Source of the DNA: Acidovorax carolinensis
Lineage (GTDB): Bacteria; Pseudomonadota; Gammaproteobacteria; Burkholderiales; Burkholderiaceae_C
Assembly: GCF_002157145.1 (NCBI RefSeq)
Contig: NZ_CP021361.1
Span: 4,053,501 to 4,117,500, forward strand
Reading direction: 5' to 3'
Length of the DNA: 64,000 bases
Positions 16,919 through 26,903 of this stretch are shown here, in pieces; the stretch's first letter is position 1; each line of letters starts with the position of its first letter. The position numbers and the translations under genes are program-made. Under the pieces are notes generated by a model that was not told the origin of the DNA, did no database searches, and worked only from the letters and a program-made list of their open reading frames with translations.

Positions 16919-17233
16919 GGGACACCAGCCGAGGCTCTGCACAATACGCTGCATTTTTAATAGCATTTAGCGCTTTACCCATAAGCGCTGGATGCTCGTT
17001 TCATGGGCCTTCCTGCTTCACAGCGCATGGCTTGCACCGGCGCCAGGAGCGGTGCACGGCACAGCGCCGCTTCGATCCTTTCGCGAACAAGTGTTTCAAC
17101 CAGGCAAGCACCTTGGCGGTCCAGGGTTTTCACGGGACGAAGCCTACAATGCACCTCCCCCTTACAAGCTGACGGCCCGCCCCGAGCAGATCCACCGCGG
17201 ACCCCAGCACTTTCTGAAAGCTGGAGACGCTTG
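16919..17233 (+). promoter_or_regulatory. maeB leader region, with a repeat copy and no gene
   Basis: This 315-bp gap holds a reverse copy of the dispersed repeat at about 16951-17004 (TTTAATAGCATTTAGCGCTT and ATAAGCGCTGGATGC), then about 230 bp before maeB. A TACAAT hexamer at 17145-17150 could be a -10 box, but no convincing -35 is spaced correctly. GGAGA lies just before the maeB ATG. I see no open frame with coding character. Confidence 0.4.
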
Positions 17234-19558
17234 ATGCCCGAGAACACCACGGCCGACAACAACAACAACAACCTTCCCGACAAGCGCGCCCTGCTGCGCA
17301 AGGCTGCTCTCGAATACCACGAGTTTCCCAAACCCGGCAAGATTGCGATTGCCGCGACCAAGCAGATGGTCAACCAGCACGATCTGGCGCTGGCCTATTC
17401 GCCCGGTGTGGCCGCACCGTGTGAAGAGATCGTCAAAGACCCCAACGCCGCCTTCAAATACACCAGCCGGGGCAACCTGGTGGGCGTGGTGACCAACGGC
17501 ACCGCCGTGCTGGGCCTGGGCGACATCGGCCCGCTGGCCGGCAAGCCGGTGATGGAAGGCAAGGCCGTCCTGTTCAAGAAGTTCTCGGGCATCGATGTGT
17601 TCGACATCGAGATCAACGAGAAAGACCCCGAAAAGCTGGTCGAGATCATCGCCAGCCTGGAGCCGACTTTTGGCGGCATCAACCTCGAAGACATCAAGGC
17701 GCCCGACTGCTTTTATATCGAGCGCAAGCTGCGCGAGCGCATGAAGATCCCGGTCTTTCACGACGACCAGCACGGCACGGCCATCACCGTGGGCGCGGCC
17801 ATCCTCAACGGCCTCAAAGTGGCGGGCAAGGACCTGAAAAAAATCAAGCTCGTCACCTCGGGTGCGGGCGCTGCCGCACTGGCCTGCCTGGGCCTCTTGG
17901 TCAAGCTGGGCATTCCGCGCGAGAACATCTGGGTGACCGACCTGGCGGGCGTGGTCTATGAAGGCCGCACCGAGCTGATGGACGAGGACAAGGTCCAGTT
18001 CGCGCAAAAAACGTCGGCCCGTACGCTGGGCGAAGTGATCGCGGATGCCGATGTGTTTCTGGGTCTGTCGGCCGGCGGCGTGCTCAAGAAGGACATGGTG
18101 GCCAGGATGGCCGCCCGCCCGCTGATTTTTGCCCTGGCCAACCCCAACCCCGAAATCCAGCCCGAAGACGTGAAGGCCGTGCGCGATGACGCCATCATGG
18201 CGACGGGTCGCTCGGACTTCCCCAACCAGGTCAACAACGTCCTGTGCTTCCCCTACATCTTCCGGGGCGCGCTTGACTGCGGCGCCACCACCATCACGAT
18301 GGAGATGGAAATCGCCGCCGTGCACGCCATCGCCGAGCTGGCCCAGGCCGAGCAGAGCGAAGTGGTGGCGGCGGCCTATGTGGGCGAGCCGCTGGCGTTT
18401 GGCCCGGAATACCTGATTCCCAAGCCGTTCGATCCGCGCCTGATGATGATGATTGCGCCGGCCGTGGCCCAGGCCGCGGCCGACAGCGGCGTGGCGCTGC
18501 GCCCGATCGCCGACATGGACGCCTACCGCGACCATCTGCAGACCTTCGTGTATGCCTCGGGCACCACCATGAAGCCCATCTTCACCGCTGCCAAGGCCGC
18601 CACCAAAAAGCGCGTGGCCTATGCCGAGGGCGAGGAAGAGCGCGTGCTGCGCGCCGCGCAGATCGTGGTGGACGAAAAAATCGCGCGCCCCACGCTGATC
18701 GGCCGCCCGGCCATCATTGCGCAGCGCATCGAGAAGTTTGGCCTGCGCCTGAAGGAGGGTCAGGACTACGACATCGTCAACGTCGAGCAGGACCACCGCT
18801 ACCGCGACTTCTGGCAGACCTACCACCGCATGACGGAGCGCAAGGGCGTGACCGCCCCGATCGCCAAGATCGAGATGCGCCGGCGCCTGTCGCTGATTGG
18901 CGCCATGCTGCTGCACAAGGGCGAGGTGGATGGCCTGATCGCGGGTACCTGGGGCCACACGGCGCACCACCTCAATTACATCGACCAGGTGATCGGTAAG
19001 CGCCCCGGCGTGAACACCTTTGCCTGCATGAACGGCCTGTTGCTGCCCGACCGCCAGGTGTTTCTGGTAGACACCCACGTCAACTACGACCCCACGGCCG
19101 AGCAATTGTCGGAAATCACCATGATGGCGGCCGAGGAAATGCTGCGCTTTGGCATCAAGCCCAAGGCGGCCCTGCTGTCGCACTCCAACTTTGGCTCCAG
19201 CGACCAGCCCAGCGCCGTGAAGATGCGCCAGACGCTGGAGCTGTTGCGCGTGCAGGCGCCCTGGCTCGAAGTGGACGGCGAAATGCACGGCGACGTGGCC
19301 CTGGACGGCAAGGCGCGCGCCGCGCTCATGCCCCACAGCAGCCTCACGGGCGATGCCAACCTGCTGGTGCTGCCCAACATCGACGCCGCCAACATTTCCT
19401 ACAACCTGCTCAAGACGGCAGCAGGCGGCAACATCGCCATTGGCCCGGTGCTGCTGGGGGCCGCGCAGCCGGTGCACATCCTCACCCCCAGCACCACCGT
19501 GCGGCGCATTGTCAATATGACAGCCATTACCGTGGCCGATGCCAGCGCAGCACGATAA
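17234..19558 (+). CDS. maeB: NADP-dependent malic enzyme (MaeB type, with phosphotransacetylase-like C-domain)
   Basis: 774 aa. The N-terminal malic domain ([44 protein letters not shown]) is followed by the NAD(P)-binding domain ([16 protein letters not shown]) and, from about residue 430, a phosphotransacetylase-like domain. This is the large MaeB layout. It oxidatively decarboxylates malate to pyruvate with NADP, giving NADPH and feeding gluconeogenesis or lipid synthesis; the C-terminal domain is usually regulatory. The start [13 protein letters not shown] was chosen for its GGAGA site; an open frame further upstream overlaps the leader and lacks family similarity. Confidence 0.93.
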   Translation: MPENTTADNNNNNLPDKRALLRKAALEYHEFPKPGKIAIAATKQMVNQHDLALAYSPGVAAPCEEIVKDPNAAFKYTSRGNLVGVVTNGTAVLGLGDIGPLAGKPVMEGKAVLFKKFSGIDVFDIEINEKDPEKLVEIIASLEPTFGGINLEDIKAPDCFYIERKLRERMKIPVFHDDQHGTAITVGAAILNGLKVAGKDLKKIKLVTSGAGAAALACLGLLVKLGIPRENIWVTDLAGVVYEGRTELMDEDKVQFAQKTSARTLGEVIADADVFLGLSAGGVLKKDMVARMAARPLIFALANPNPEIQPEDVKAVRDDAIMATGRSDFPNQVNNVLCFPYIFRGALDCGATTITMEMEIAAVHAIAELAQAEQSEVVAAAYVGEPLAFGPEYLIPKPFDPRLMMMIAPAVAQAAADSGVALRPIADMDAYRDHLQTFVYASGTTMKPIFTAAKAATKKRVAYAEGEEERVLRAAQIVVDEKIARPTLIGRPAIIAQRIEKFGLRLKEGQDYDIVNVEQDHRYRDFWQTYHRMTERKGVTAPIAKIEMRRRLSLIGAMLLHKGEVDGLIAGTWGHTAHHLNYIDQVIGKRPGVNTFACMNGLLLPDRQVFLVDTHVNYDPTAEQLSEITMMAAEEMLRFGIKPKAALLSHSNFGSSDQPSAVKMRQTLELLRVQAPWLEVDGEMHGDVALDGKARAALMPHSSLTGDANLLVLPNIDAANISYNLLKTAAGGNIAIGPVLLGAAQPVHILTPSTTVRRIVNMTAITVADASAAR

Positions 19559-19608
19559 GCCTTCAACAAATAGCGTGCACTAACTCAGGTGCACACGCAA
19601 AACCCATG

Positions 19609-19644
19609 GCGCCTGCCCAATCTTTGTGCAGGCGCTTGCTTTTT
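19609..19644 (+). terminator. Rho-independent terminator after maeB
   Basis: GCGCCTGC / GCAGGCGC 8-bp stem with an 11-nt loop, followed by TTGCTTTTT, 50 bp after the maeB stop. Confidence 0.85.
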
Positions 19645-19713
19645 GGGGGGCTTTCAGCGACACTAGCCCGTTGAAATTTCGGGTTAACCCGTAGTTTCTG
19701 AAAGGTGTCGTTG

Positions 19714-20121
19714 ATGCTCAAGGCTGTAGCCGCCCAGGTGCGAAAAGCAGGGGTTTTGTGTGTTGTGGGTGTTGCGTTGGTCCTGGGCCCGGTTGCCGGA
19801 CATGCCCGGAAATCCCCGTCCTCCGACGGTTCCATTGCTTCCATCGCCGTGGCAGAACTGCCCCCCCAGGGTCGTTCGACCTATGCGCTGATCCACGATG
19901 GCGGCCCTTTTCCGTTCGACAAGGACGGAACGGTTTTTGGCAATCGTGAACGGATATTGCCGGCCCACCAGCGCGGCTATTACCGGGAATACACCGTCAA
20001 GACCCCCGGCGCGCGCAATCGAGGCGCCCGGCGCATTGTGTGTGGTGGCAAGCCCCGGTTGCCGGACGCCTGCTATTACACCAGCGACCACTACGCCAGT
20101 TTTCGCAAGATTGTCGAATGA
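19714..20121 (+). CDS. Secreted barnase-like guanyl ribonuclease
   Basis: 135 aa with a signal peptide (MLKAVAAQVRKAG...PVAGHA). The mature part matches microbial N1/T1/barnase RNases: general base E92 in GYYREYTVKTPG, the arginine pair in GARRIVCGG (about 106-107) and the catalytic H126 in SDHYASF. C110 and C120 could form a disulfide. Such enzymes cut RNA after G in the periplasm or outside the cell. The ATG at 19714 is preferred over a GTG at 19705 because GAAAGG is correctly spaced for it. A barstar-type inhibitor gene follows 137 bp downstream, which protects the producer. Confidence 0.88.
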   Translation: MLKAVAAQVRKAGVLCVVGVALVLGPVAGHARKSPSSDGSIASIAVAELPPQGRSTYALIHDGGPFPFDKDGTVFGNRERILPAHQRGYYREYTVKTPGARNRGARRIVCGGKPRLPDACYYTSDHYASFRKIVE

Positions 20122-20258
20122 TGTCCGATGGATTGTCCGCCCGCGCCAGCCCGGGCAGCGGGCAGCGAGCCGCCTTGTTTTCCCGACCCGAATCCCGCAT
20201 CCTGCGGTTTTGTGGTCAGCCAGAAGTTTTTGGACCTTATAAAGAAAGAGCAACGGAG

Positions 20259-20684
20259 ATGCAGACGCCCCTTCGTAAAGACCATGAAACGCCACTGCGT
20301 GGCGTGCGCACCAACATCGTGCAGTCCATTCGCGCCTTTCGCGTGCAGGATCTGCAAGATGCCGCTGCCTCCCTCGGTCACCATTTTTTGTATGCCAACC
20401 TGGCCCACGCCCAGTCCAAACAGGATGTGCTGGACCTGATTGCAGCGCAGTTCACCTTTCCGTCGCATTTCGGCAAGAATTTCGACGCGCTCTACGACTG
20501 CATGACCGATCCCCTGCACAAATCGGGGCCGCAACCGGGCTTCATCGTGGTGCTGGAGCAGATTCCGGCCACCGGCAAGTTCGACAAGGAAGCACGCGAG
20601 CAGCTGCTGGACATCTTCCGTGACGCGGCAGACTTCTGGGGCGACCGCAAGATTCCCTTCCGCTGTTTCTATTCTTTTCTGTAG
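20259..20684 (+). CDS. Barstar-family ribonuclease inhibitor
   Basis: 141 aa, with barstar features: KQDVLDLIAAQFTFPSHFGK, then NFDALYDCMTD and a C-terminal FWGDRKIPFRCFYSF. Barstar binds the active site of barnase-type RNases in the cytoplasm. Cognate partnership with the RNase just upstream is strongly suggested by adjacency. The N-terminal 35 or so residues extend beyond the usual barstar core. The ribosome site AAGAAAGAG lies a few bases before the ATG. The gap from the RNase leaves room for a separate promoter, useful if the inhibitor must outlast the enzyme. Confidence 0.88.
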   Translation: MQTPLRKDHETPLRGVRTNIVQSIRAFRVQDLQDAAASLGHHFLYANLAHAQSKQDVLDLIAAQFTFPSHFGKNFDALYDCMTDPLHKSGPQPGFIVVLEQIPATGKFDKEAREQLLDIFRDAADFWGDRKIPFRCFYSFL

Positions 20685-20718
20685 CCCGTTCTGCAACCAC
20701 CAGCCAAGCAGAACGGGC
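20684..20718. repeat. Perfect 11-bp inverted repeat after barstar
   Basis: GCCCGTTCTGC and GCAGAACGGGC, 13-nt loop, starting at the barstar stop codon. No T run follows on the plus strand, so it may stabilise the 3' end rather than terminate. Confidence 0.6.
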
Positions 20719-20719
20719 G

Positions 20720-20872
20720 AACGAGGCTAAGGAAACGACCGCGGTCCAGGGCATCGCCATCGACCCGGAAACCGCCGAGAAGATGCCCACCGACAAACTG
20801 GTCGACATCTCTCCCCTGGCGCTGCGCATGAGCAGCCCGTTCAACGCGGGCTACTGGCTGACAGCCGCCTGA
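20720..20872 (+). pseudogene. Orphan coding-like 3' fragment
   Basis: The frame ending at TGA 20870-20872 reads NEAKETTAVQGIAIDPETAE, then KMPTDKLVDISPLALRMSS and PFNAGYWLTAA. Third codon positions are strongly GC, as in real genes here. The frame stays open upstream only into the end of barstar (out of frame with it) and has no good start; an ATG at 20783 would give 29 residues. It looks like the 3' end of a lost gene, or a small protein with an unusual start. No family recognised. Confidence 0.35.
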
Positions 20873-20900
20873 GCGCGCGCAAGCCGTGTGCATGTGAATG

Positions 20901-20922
20901 GCCCGCCCTTGGCGGGCTTTTT
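20901..20922 (+). terminator. Rho-independent terminator
   Basis: GCCCGCC / GGCGGGC stem with a CTT loop followed by TTTTT, ending the barstar region ahead of the convergent rsmA gene. Confidence 0.88.
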
Positions 20923-20966
20923 CATGAAAAAACCGACCCTGGCCCTTATGGAGCAAGCGCCAGGCG

Positions 20967-21737
20967 CTATGCTTTTTGATCCAGTGCGAGGGCCAGCGCC
21001 ACATATTCGTGCACCGGCACTTCTTCTGCGCGGCGCTGGGTGTCGAAGTGGCCGGCAAAGCCCCGGCCTTCCAGCCAGCGGCCCAGGGTGTGGCGCAGCA
21101 GCTTGCGGCGCTGGCTGAATGCCACCTGGACCAGTTCGGACAGCAATGCCGGGCGCACCGCCGTGGGCGCGTCATGCGGCACCATGCGCACCACGGCGCT
21201 GTCCACGCGCGGCGGCGGATCAAAGCTCTCGGGCGGCACGAACAGCACGTTCTCCATCGCATAGCGCCACTGCAGCATCACGGACAGGCGCCCATAGTCG
21301 GAGGTGGCTGGCGGCGCCACCATGCGGTCTATCACCTCTTTTTGCAGCATGAAATGCTGGTCTTCGATCACCGACACATGCTCGAGCAGGTGGAACAGGA
21401 TGGGCGTGGAGATGTTGTAGGGCAGGTTGCCGACCACCCGGATCCTGGGAACCTGCAGCGTGAGCGCCAGCTGCGTGAAATCGACCTTCAGCACGTCGGA
21501 CTCGATGACATTGAGCTGTCCGTGCAGCCGCAGCCGCAAGGCCAGGTCCCGGTCCAGCTCGATCACCGTCAGGCGCCCCAGGCGCTCTACCAGGGGCTGG
21601 GTCAGCGCCGCCAGGCCGGGGCCGATCTCCACCATGGGCTGGCCCGGCTGGGGCGCGATGGCGCCCACGATGGCTTCGATGATGCCGCCGTCCGACAGAA
21701 AATGCTGGCCAAAGCGCTTGCGCGGAATGTGTTTCAT
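20967..21737 (-). CDS. rsmA: 16S rRNA (adenine1518-N6/adenine1519-N6)-dimethyltransferase RsmA/KsgA
   Basis: 256 aa. Starts [14 protein letters not shown], the family signature. The SAM site [10 protein letters not shown] lies near residues 38-47 and the catalytic NLPYNIST near 107. It dimethylates two adjacent adenines at the 3' end of 16S rRNA during small-subunit assembly. It lies 13 bp after surA on the same strand, the order lptD-surA-rsmA; pdxA, which sits between them in many proteobacteria, is absent. The stop codon lies in a short stretch resembling the dispersed repeat (20946-20980). Confidence 0.95.
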   Translation of the reverse strand: MKHIPRKRFGQHFLSDGGIIEAIVGAIAPQPGQPMVEIGPGLAALTQPLVERLGRLTVIELDRDLALRLRLHGQLNVIESDVLKVDFTQLALTLQVPRIRVVGNLPYNISTPILFHLLEHVSVIEDQHFMLQKEVIDRMVAPPATSDYGRLSVMLQWRYAMENVLFVPPESFDPPPRVDSAVVRMVPHDAPTAVRPALLSELVQVAFSQRRKLLRHTLGRWLEGRGFAGHFDTQRRAEEVPVHEYVALALALDQKA

Positions 21738-21750
21738 GCAGCGGCCCGCT

Positions 21751-23148
21751 TCACTGCGGCGCGTCGCGGTATTCGACGTAGGCCCGGCCGCGCAACTCCT
21801 GCACCCAGGTGGCAAAGGCTTCCTCGACCTTCTTCTCGCGCACCGTGTCACGTGCCATGTCGCGCTGCTCGCGCTGGGTAAGCTTGGCCTCGCGGCGCTC
21901 CACCAGTTGGATCAGGTGCACGCCAAAACGCGAAACCAGGGGCTCGCTGACCTCGCCCGGCTTGAGCGCGTTCATGGCCTGCTCGAATTCGGGCACATAG
22001 CGGCCCGGGTTGGCCCAGCCCAGATCGCCGCCCTGCTTGGCGCTGCCATCCTGCGAATGCTCGCGCGCCAGCTCGGCAAAGTCTGCCTGGCCCGCCACGA
22101 TGCGGCGCCGGTAGTCGGCCAGCCGCGCTGCGGCAGCGCTCTCCGTCAGCTGGGGGCCGGTGCGCAGCAGGATATGCCGTGCATGGCTCTGCGTCACCAG
22201 GGTGGGCACACCCGCAGTGGTCTTGTCCGCCACCTTGAGCACATGAAAACCTGCCGCAGACCGCACGGGCCCGGCAATGCCGCCCACCGGCAGCTGCGCC
22301 GTGGCGCTGACAAACAGCTCGGGATAGCGCTCGGCCGGGCGCATGCCCAGCAGCCCGCCCGCCGTCTTGGCCTCGGCAGCGTCCGAGAACTCGCCAGCCA
22401 CGGTCGCGAAATCCTCGCCGGCACGCACCTTGTCCGCGGCGCGCTGGGCGCGGGCCTGGCGCTCGGCCACCTGGGCGGGGCTGGCGTTTTCGGGCACCGC
22501 CACCAGAATATGGCCCAGGTTGATCTCCTGCTTGGAGGCGTCGGCCCCCGACTGCTGTTCGCGCAGGTACTGGTCCACGTCGAGATCGCTCACGCGCACC
22601 CGGGACTGCACGTCGCGCTCGCGCAGGCGTTGCAGCAGCATCTGGTTGCGCAATTCTTCGCGAAAACGTTCCTTGCTGATGCCGTCAGCGGCCAGCCGGC
22701 GGTGCATTTCTGCCACGCTGACGCTGTTTTGCTTGGCCACGCCCTCCTCGGCCTGGCCCACGGCAAAGTCGTCCACGCGAATCCCTCCTTCACGGGCCAG
22801 CTGCAGCTGGATCTTTTCCACGATCAGTCGCTCCAGCACCTCGCGGGCCAGCAGGTCGCCGGGCGGCAGGGCAACGCCCTGCTGGGCCATCTGCTGTGCA
22901 ATGCGGGCCGCGCGGGTCCGCACCTCGTTGTTGGTGACGGGTTCCGAATTGACCACCGCCACGATGAAATCGGCTTGCCGCAGTGCCGCGCTTGCACCGG
23001 GCGCGGGCAGGGTGAAGGAAGGCGCGGCAGGCGCCGTGCGAAGGCCCGCTCCCGCAGCCCCCGAGGGGCGCAGGCCCTGCGCCGCGGCGCCGGAGGTCAC
23101 GAAAGAAGCCAGGCACGCCAGGCCCAAAGCAATTGCACGGTGGTTCAT
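21751..23148 (-). CDS. surA: Periplasmic chaperone/peptidyl-prolyl isomerase SurA
   Basis: 465 aa with a signal peptide ([18 protein letters not shown]). The SurA N-terminal chaperone domain (about 55-190; [18 protein letters not shown]) precedes two parvulin domains ([10 protein letters not shown] near 225-325; [11 protein letters not shown] near 335-440). It assists folding of outer-membrane beta-barrels, including LptD encoded just upstream. The 9-bp gap after lptD and 13-bp gap to rsmA support one transcript. Confidence 0.93.
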   Translation of the reverse strand: MNHRAIALGLACLASFVTSGAAAQGLRPSGAAGAGLRTAPAAPSFTLPAPGASAALRQADFIVAVVNSEPVTNNEVRTRAARIAQQMAQQGVALPPGDLLAREVLERLIVEKIQLQLAREGGIRVDDFAVGQAEEGVAKQNSVSVAEMHRRLAADGISKERFREELRNQMLLQRLRERDVQSRVRVSDLDVDQYLREQQSGADASKQEINLGHILVAVPENASPAQVAERQARAQRAADKVRAGEDFATVAGEFSDAAEAKTAGGLLGMRPAERYPELFVSATAQLPVGGIAGPVRSAAGFHVLKVADKTTAGVPTLVTQSHARHILLRTGPQLTESAAAARLADYRRRIVAGQADFAELAREHSQDGSAKQGGDLGWANPGRYVPEFEQAMNALKPGEVSEPLVSRFGVHLIQLVERREAKLTQREQRDMARDTVREKKVEEAFATWVQELRGRAYVEYRDAPQ

Positions 23149-23157
23149 GGTGTCAGG

Positions 23158-25617
23158 TTAGTCATAGTTGCTGAAGCGGCTGGGGGTGCTGACCTGCTCA
23201 CGCAGGGATTGGTAGCGCGGCACGTTCCGTTTCAGGGTATCGAGGGGGTTGGAGCCCAGGCTCAGGCGCGAAAATCCCACAAATTCGATCTGGAACAGCA
23301 GCCGGGTGTTGGAGGTGGTCACGCTGCTTTGCAGGCGTTCGATCACCACGCGGCCAATCCAGCAGCAACTGTCGTATTCAAAGCCCACCACGGTATCGAC
23401 GAGCTTGCGGTCCTGCAGGCTGTAGTTCAGGCGGCCCACGGTGTACCAGCGGCCGCTGCCCTGACCCTGGCCTTTGGCGCGCTCCGGGCCGTTGCCCGCG
23501 ACCTGGCCGCCCCACAAGGCGACCAGCGGCCACTGCCAGCCCACATCGATCTGTTCGCTGGAGCCGCGCTGCAGCCGGTAGACCGCGTTCACGGTGCGGT
23601 AGTTGCCCGGGCTGTAGCGCGCCCCGATGGTGGAGCGGATGGAGCGCCCTGTTTTGGGGTTGTATTGCACGGTGGAGTCAAAGCCCCACTGCGGAGTCCA
23701 GTTGATGCCCGCCCCCAGCAACACATCGGACAGGCGCTCGCTGACGGGCGCGCCACCGGGCAGCAGGGTCACGTCCTGGTCGGAGAACCGCAGGCGCTGG
23801 GCAACACCCAGGCGCACGGCTTCGGCGCCGGTGTTGGAATCGAGAAACCGCGACGTCACGCCCAGGGTGAGCAGGTTGTTGTCTGCCAGGCGGTCATTGC
23901 CGCCATACGCGTTTTCGGTGTAGATGGTGCCAAAGTTGAAGTCCGTGGCCGCCGTGTCATACAGCGGCAGGCGGCGTTGGTCGCGAAAGGGCGTGTAGGT
24001 ATAGAACGCGCGGGGCTCCAGCGTTTGCGTGAAGGCGCGCCCCAGCAGGCGCGCATCGCGCTCGAACACCAGCCCGCTGTCCAGGCTGAAGGTGGGCAGG
24101 GTGCGGCTGGCCGAGCGCTCCCCGGTTTTCAACGGGTTGTCGAACTGGTATTGCGTGGCGTGCAGCTGCAGCTTGGGGATGACGAAGCCGCCCGGAGCCA
24201 GAAAGGGGCGGCTCAATTGCGCCTGCACAAAGCTGCGCTGGCCGTCGGCCGGGTTGGGCAGCGCCCGGTCCGCCTCGAAACGCGTAGTGTCGGCCACCAT
24301 GCTGAAATCCAGGCCCCGACCCAGATCCTGGGGCGTGTAGCGCCACAGCAGCTGGGGCATGAGGTTGTAGGGCGGAACGATCGGCGAGGCCACATCCTGC
24401 AGGGCCTGCCACTTGAGCGTGCGCACCTGGGCCGACATGTCGCCTGACGCCCACGACAGGGATGCGTCGCTGGGCAGCAGGCGCTGGCGCAGGGGCAAGG
24501 GCGTCCGCGCGAAATCGCGCCAGTAATTGTCATCGCTCACCCGGTTGAGGTTGAGGTTCAGGCCCACGCCACCCACGGGGGTGCTGATCTGCCCCTGGTG
24601 CTGCGCCGAATAGCCCCAGCGCATGCGGTTGCGCTGGCTGTCCGAGGGCATCAGGCTGGCATCCACCTGGCCCTGGTAGTCGCTTTCAAGGTAGCGAAAC
24701 TCGCCGCCGAGCTCGACGCCGCGCTTGGCCATGATTCCGCCACGCAGCGTGGCGTCGCGGTTGGGGGCAATGTTCCAGTAGTAGGGCTGCAGGTATTCAA
24801 GGCCGTTGCGGCTGTCCAGGCCCACCGTGGGCGGCAGGAAGCCGGACTTGCGCTTGTCCGACAGCGGAAAGCTGATGTACGGGATGGGCAGCACCGGCAG
24901 CCCCTTGAATTCCAGCACCCCGCCCTCGGCGGTGCCCACCTCTTCGGCCTGGTCCAGGCGGATGGTCTTGGCGCGCAGCACCCAGTCCGGTTCCCAGGTT
25001 GCGGAATCGTCCTTCTGGCAGGTGGTGTAGGTGGCGTTGTGCACCACCGAACGGTCGCGGTCCAGAAAATCCACGCGCGTTGATACGCCATGGGCGCCAG
25101 TGCCGAGAAAACGATACCGCGCGTCGCTGAAAAAGCCCTCGAACGCGTCCACATGCAGTGACAGCGCCGAGCCGTCATAGGTGTTGCCCGCCTTGTTGAT
25201 GCGCACATTCCCCTGTGCCTGGGCCAGGTCGTCCGGCACGGTGTACTCCAGCCGGTCGGCACGGATCACGGTGTCGCCACGGCGCAGCTCGGCATTGCCG
25301 TCGATGACGGCCTTCACGTCGGGCTGGCCCGTGATGCGGTCGCCCGACACAAACACCGGCAACTGGGGCCGCAGGTCGGCCGGCAGGGTTTCCTGCAGTA
25401 GCGGGCTGCGACGCAGCGCCGGTGGGGCATCCCATGCGTTGGGCGCGTCGGCCTGCGCCAGCGCGGCCAGCGGCATGCCGCACCAGGCCAGCGCCACCGC
25501 GTAGGCCAGAGGCTGCAGCCCCGGCCGTGGGGCGCGCGCAGCAGCGTGCCGCACCGGCCGGGAAAGGGGTTGGAGCTTGTGCACGAAAGAGGGCTGGCGG
25601 CGGGGCACGTCGGGCAA
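23158..25617 (-). CDS. lptD: LPS-assembly outer-membrane protein LptD
   Basis: 819 aa. N-terminal signal region (LQPLAYAVALAWCGMPLAALA), OstA/LptA-like periplasmic domain (DRITGQPDVKAVIDGNAELR; VPDDLAQAQGNVRINKAG) and a long C-terminal beta-barrel. Conserved EYDSCCW near residue 755 and TTCQKDDSATWEPDW near 200 hold the cysteines used for inter-domain disulfides. It inserts LPS into the outer leaflet with LptE. The first ATG of the frame gives a long n-region; an internal start is possible. Divergent from the AmgK-like gene, with a short shared promoter region. Confidence 0.93.
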   Translation of the reverse strand: MPDVPRRQPSFVHKLQPLSRPVRHAAARAPRPGLQPLAYAVALAWCGMPLAALAQADAPNAWDAPPALRRSPLLQETLPADLRPQLPVFVSGDRITGQPDVKAVIDGNAELRRGDTVIRADRLEYTVPDDLAQAQGNVRINKAGNTYDGSALSLHVDAFEGFFSDARYRFLGTGAHGVSTRVDFLDRDRSVVHNATYTTCQKDDSATWEPDWVLRAKTIRLDQAEEVGTAEGGVLEFKGLPVLPIPYISFPLSDKRKSGFLPPTVGLDSRNGLEYLQPYYWNIAPNRDATLRGGIMAKRGVELGGEFRYLESDYQGQVDASLMPSDSQRNRMRWGYSAQHQGQISTPVGGVGLNLNLNRVSDDNYWRDFARTPLPLRQRLLPSDASLSWASGDMSAQVRTLKWQALQDVASPIVPPYNLMPQLLWRYTPQDLGRGLDFSMVADTTRFEADRALPNPADGQRSFVQAQLSRPFLAPGGFVIPKLQLHATQYQFDNPLKTGERSASRTLPTFSLDSGLVFERDARLLGRAFTQTLEPRAFYTYTPFRDQRRLPLYDTAATDFNFGTIYTENAYGGNDRLADNNLLTLGVTSRFLDSNTGAEAVRLGVAQRLRFSDQDVTLLPGGAPVSERLSDVLLGAGINWTPQWGFDSTVQYNPKTGRSIRSTIGARYSPGNYRTVNAVYRLQRGSSEQIDVGWQWPLVALWGGQVAGNGPERAKGQGQGSGRWYTVGRLNYSLQDRKLVDTVVGFEYDSCCWIGRVVIERLQSSVTTSNTRLLFQIEFVGFSRLSLGSNPLDTLKRNVPRYQSLREQVSTPSRFSNYD

Positions 25618-25680
25618 TATGGACAGGGCTTGAGAAACGGCCCGCGCCAGGCAGGGCGGGTTTGTAAAATGGGATTATCC

Positions 25681-26811
25681 ATGAGCCACCCCTCTTCCCC
25701 CCCAACGCCCCTTGCCGCGGCATCGTCCGCCCCCGCCAGTCCCGTCAGCTGGCCCGATGCAGCCCGGCAGGCGGCGTTCGAGCAATGGCTCGCGCCACTG
25801 GTGCCAAGCCACCAGTTGCTGCCCGCCAGCCTGCGCCCGGCCTCGGCCGACGCCAGCTTTCGCCGCTACCTGCGCATCGACAGCGCATCGGGCGCCAGCT
25901 GCATCGTGATGGATGCGCCCCCGGACAAGGAAAACTGCCGCCCCTTCGTGCAGGTACAGGGCCTGATGGCCGCCGCCGGCCTGAACGTGCCGCAGATCCT
26001 GGCGTGGGATGAACCCAGCGGCTTCATGCTGCTGAGCGACCTGGGCAGCACCACGCTGATCGAGTTGCTGCGGCCCGAAGCCCCCCAGGCCGCGCTGGGC
26101 TGGTATCTGCAGGCCACCGATGTGCTGCTCGACTGGCAAAAGGCCTCCCAGCCCGGTGTGCTGCCCGCATATGACGAAGCCCTGCTGCGCCGCGAACTCG
26201 CGCTGTTTCCCGACTGGTACCTGGCCAGGCACCGTGGCATCACGCTGGATGACAGGCAGCAGACCACGCTGGCCAATGCCTTCGATGCCATCGTGGCGCA
26301 CAACCTCACTGCCCCGCAGGTCTATGTGCACCGCGACTTCATGACCCGCAACCTGATGGCGCCCACCCAAGAGGGCGGCCCGCTTGGCGTGCTGGACTTC
26401 CAGGACGCCGTCTATGGCCCCATCACCTACGACATCGCCAGCCTGCTGCGCGACGCCTTCATCAGCTGGGAAGAGGAACTCATCCTCGACGTGACCGTGC
26501 GTTACTGGGAGAAGGCCCGCAAGGCCGGCCTGCTGGGCGCAAACAGCGCCAGCGGCTGGGGCGAGGACTTTGGCGAGTTTTACCGTGCCGTGGAATGGAT
26601 GGGACTGCAGCGCCACCTCAAGGTGGCCGGCATCTTTGCGCGCCTCACGCTGCGCGATGGCAAGCCGAAGTACCTGGCCGATGCTCCGCGCTTCATGGGC
26701 TACATCCGCGCCACGGCCCACCGCTACCGCCAGCTGGGGCCATTGCTCAAGATGCTCGACCAGATCGAGGGCACCGAGCCCGTCACGGGTTTTGCCTACG
26801 GCCGCATGTAG
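25681..26811 (+). CDS. amgK: AmgK-like sugar kinase (aminoglycoside phosphotransferase fold)
   Basis: 376 aa from MSHPSSPPTP (an ATG at 25669 is also in frame). The kinase loop VHRDFMTRNLM (HxDxxxxN) lies near residue 218 and the metal-binding LDFQDAVYGP near 237. The closest known role is anomeric phosphorylation of N-acetylmuramate/N-acetylglucosamine in peptidoglycan recycling, where it is usually followed by murU. No murU is present here; a repeat copy and rsmE follow instead. Divergence from lptD is typical for this family. Confidence 0.82.
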   Translation: MSHPSSPPTPLAAASSAPASPVSWPDAARQAAFEQWLAPLVPSHQLLPASLRPASADASFRRYLRIDSASGASCIVMDAPPDKENCRPFVQVQGLMAAAGLNVPQILAWDEPSGFMLLSDLGSTTLIELLRPEAPQAALGWYLQATDVLLDWQKASQPGVLPAYDEALLRRELALFPDWYLARHRGITLDDRQQTTLANAFDAIVAHNLTAPQVYVHRDFMTRNLMAPTQEGGPLGVLDFQDAVYGPITYDIASLLRDAFISWEEELILDVTVRYWEKARKAGLLGANSASGWGEDFGEFYRAVEWMGLQRHLKVAGIFARLTLRDGKPKYLADAPRFMGYIRATAHRYRQLGPLLKMLDQIEGTEPVTGFAYGRM

Positions 26812-26847
26812 CAGTGCAGCCGGACGCGCAGCCAGAAATATTGATTC

Positions 26848-26903
26848 AAATCAGGCTCTAGCGCTTTTTTATCAAGCGCTAATAGCTATAAATTAAGTAG
26901 CAA
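26848..26903. repeat. Dispersed AGCGCT-palindrome repeat, best-preserved copy
   Basis: TTGATTCAAATCAGGC, CTCTAGCGCTTTTTTATC, AAGCGCTAATAGCTATA and AATTAAGTAGCAAA, in that order. The arms AGCGCTT and AAGCGCT can pair, and AGCTAT/ATAGCA elements follow. It ends exactly at the rsmE ATG (26904), so the repeat forms the 5' leader of rsmE and no Shine-Dalgarno sequence is seen. Confidence 0.8.

Noticed and set aside
17162..19477. Very long open frame antisense to maeB
   Set aside because: High-GC genomes leave long antisense frames open; the translation is His/Gly/Ala/Arg-rich with no family features, while the sense strand is clearly MaeB. The same applies to long frames antisense to lptD/surA, the GGDEF/EAL gene and metX.
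20946..20980. Possible dispersed-repeat copy at the end of rsmA
   Set aside because: Only AAGCGCCAGGCGCTATG-like similarity without paired arms or the ATAGCAAA end; too weak to list as a copy.
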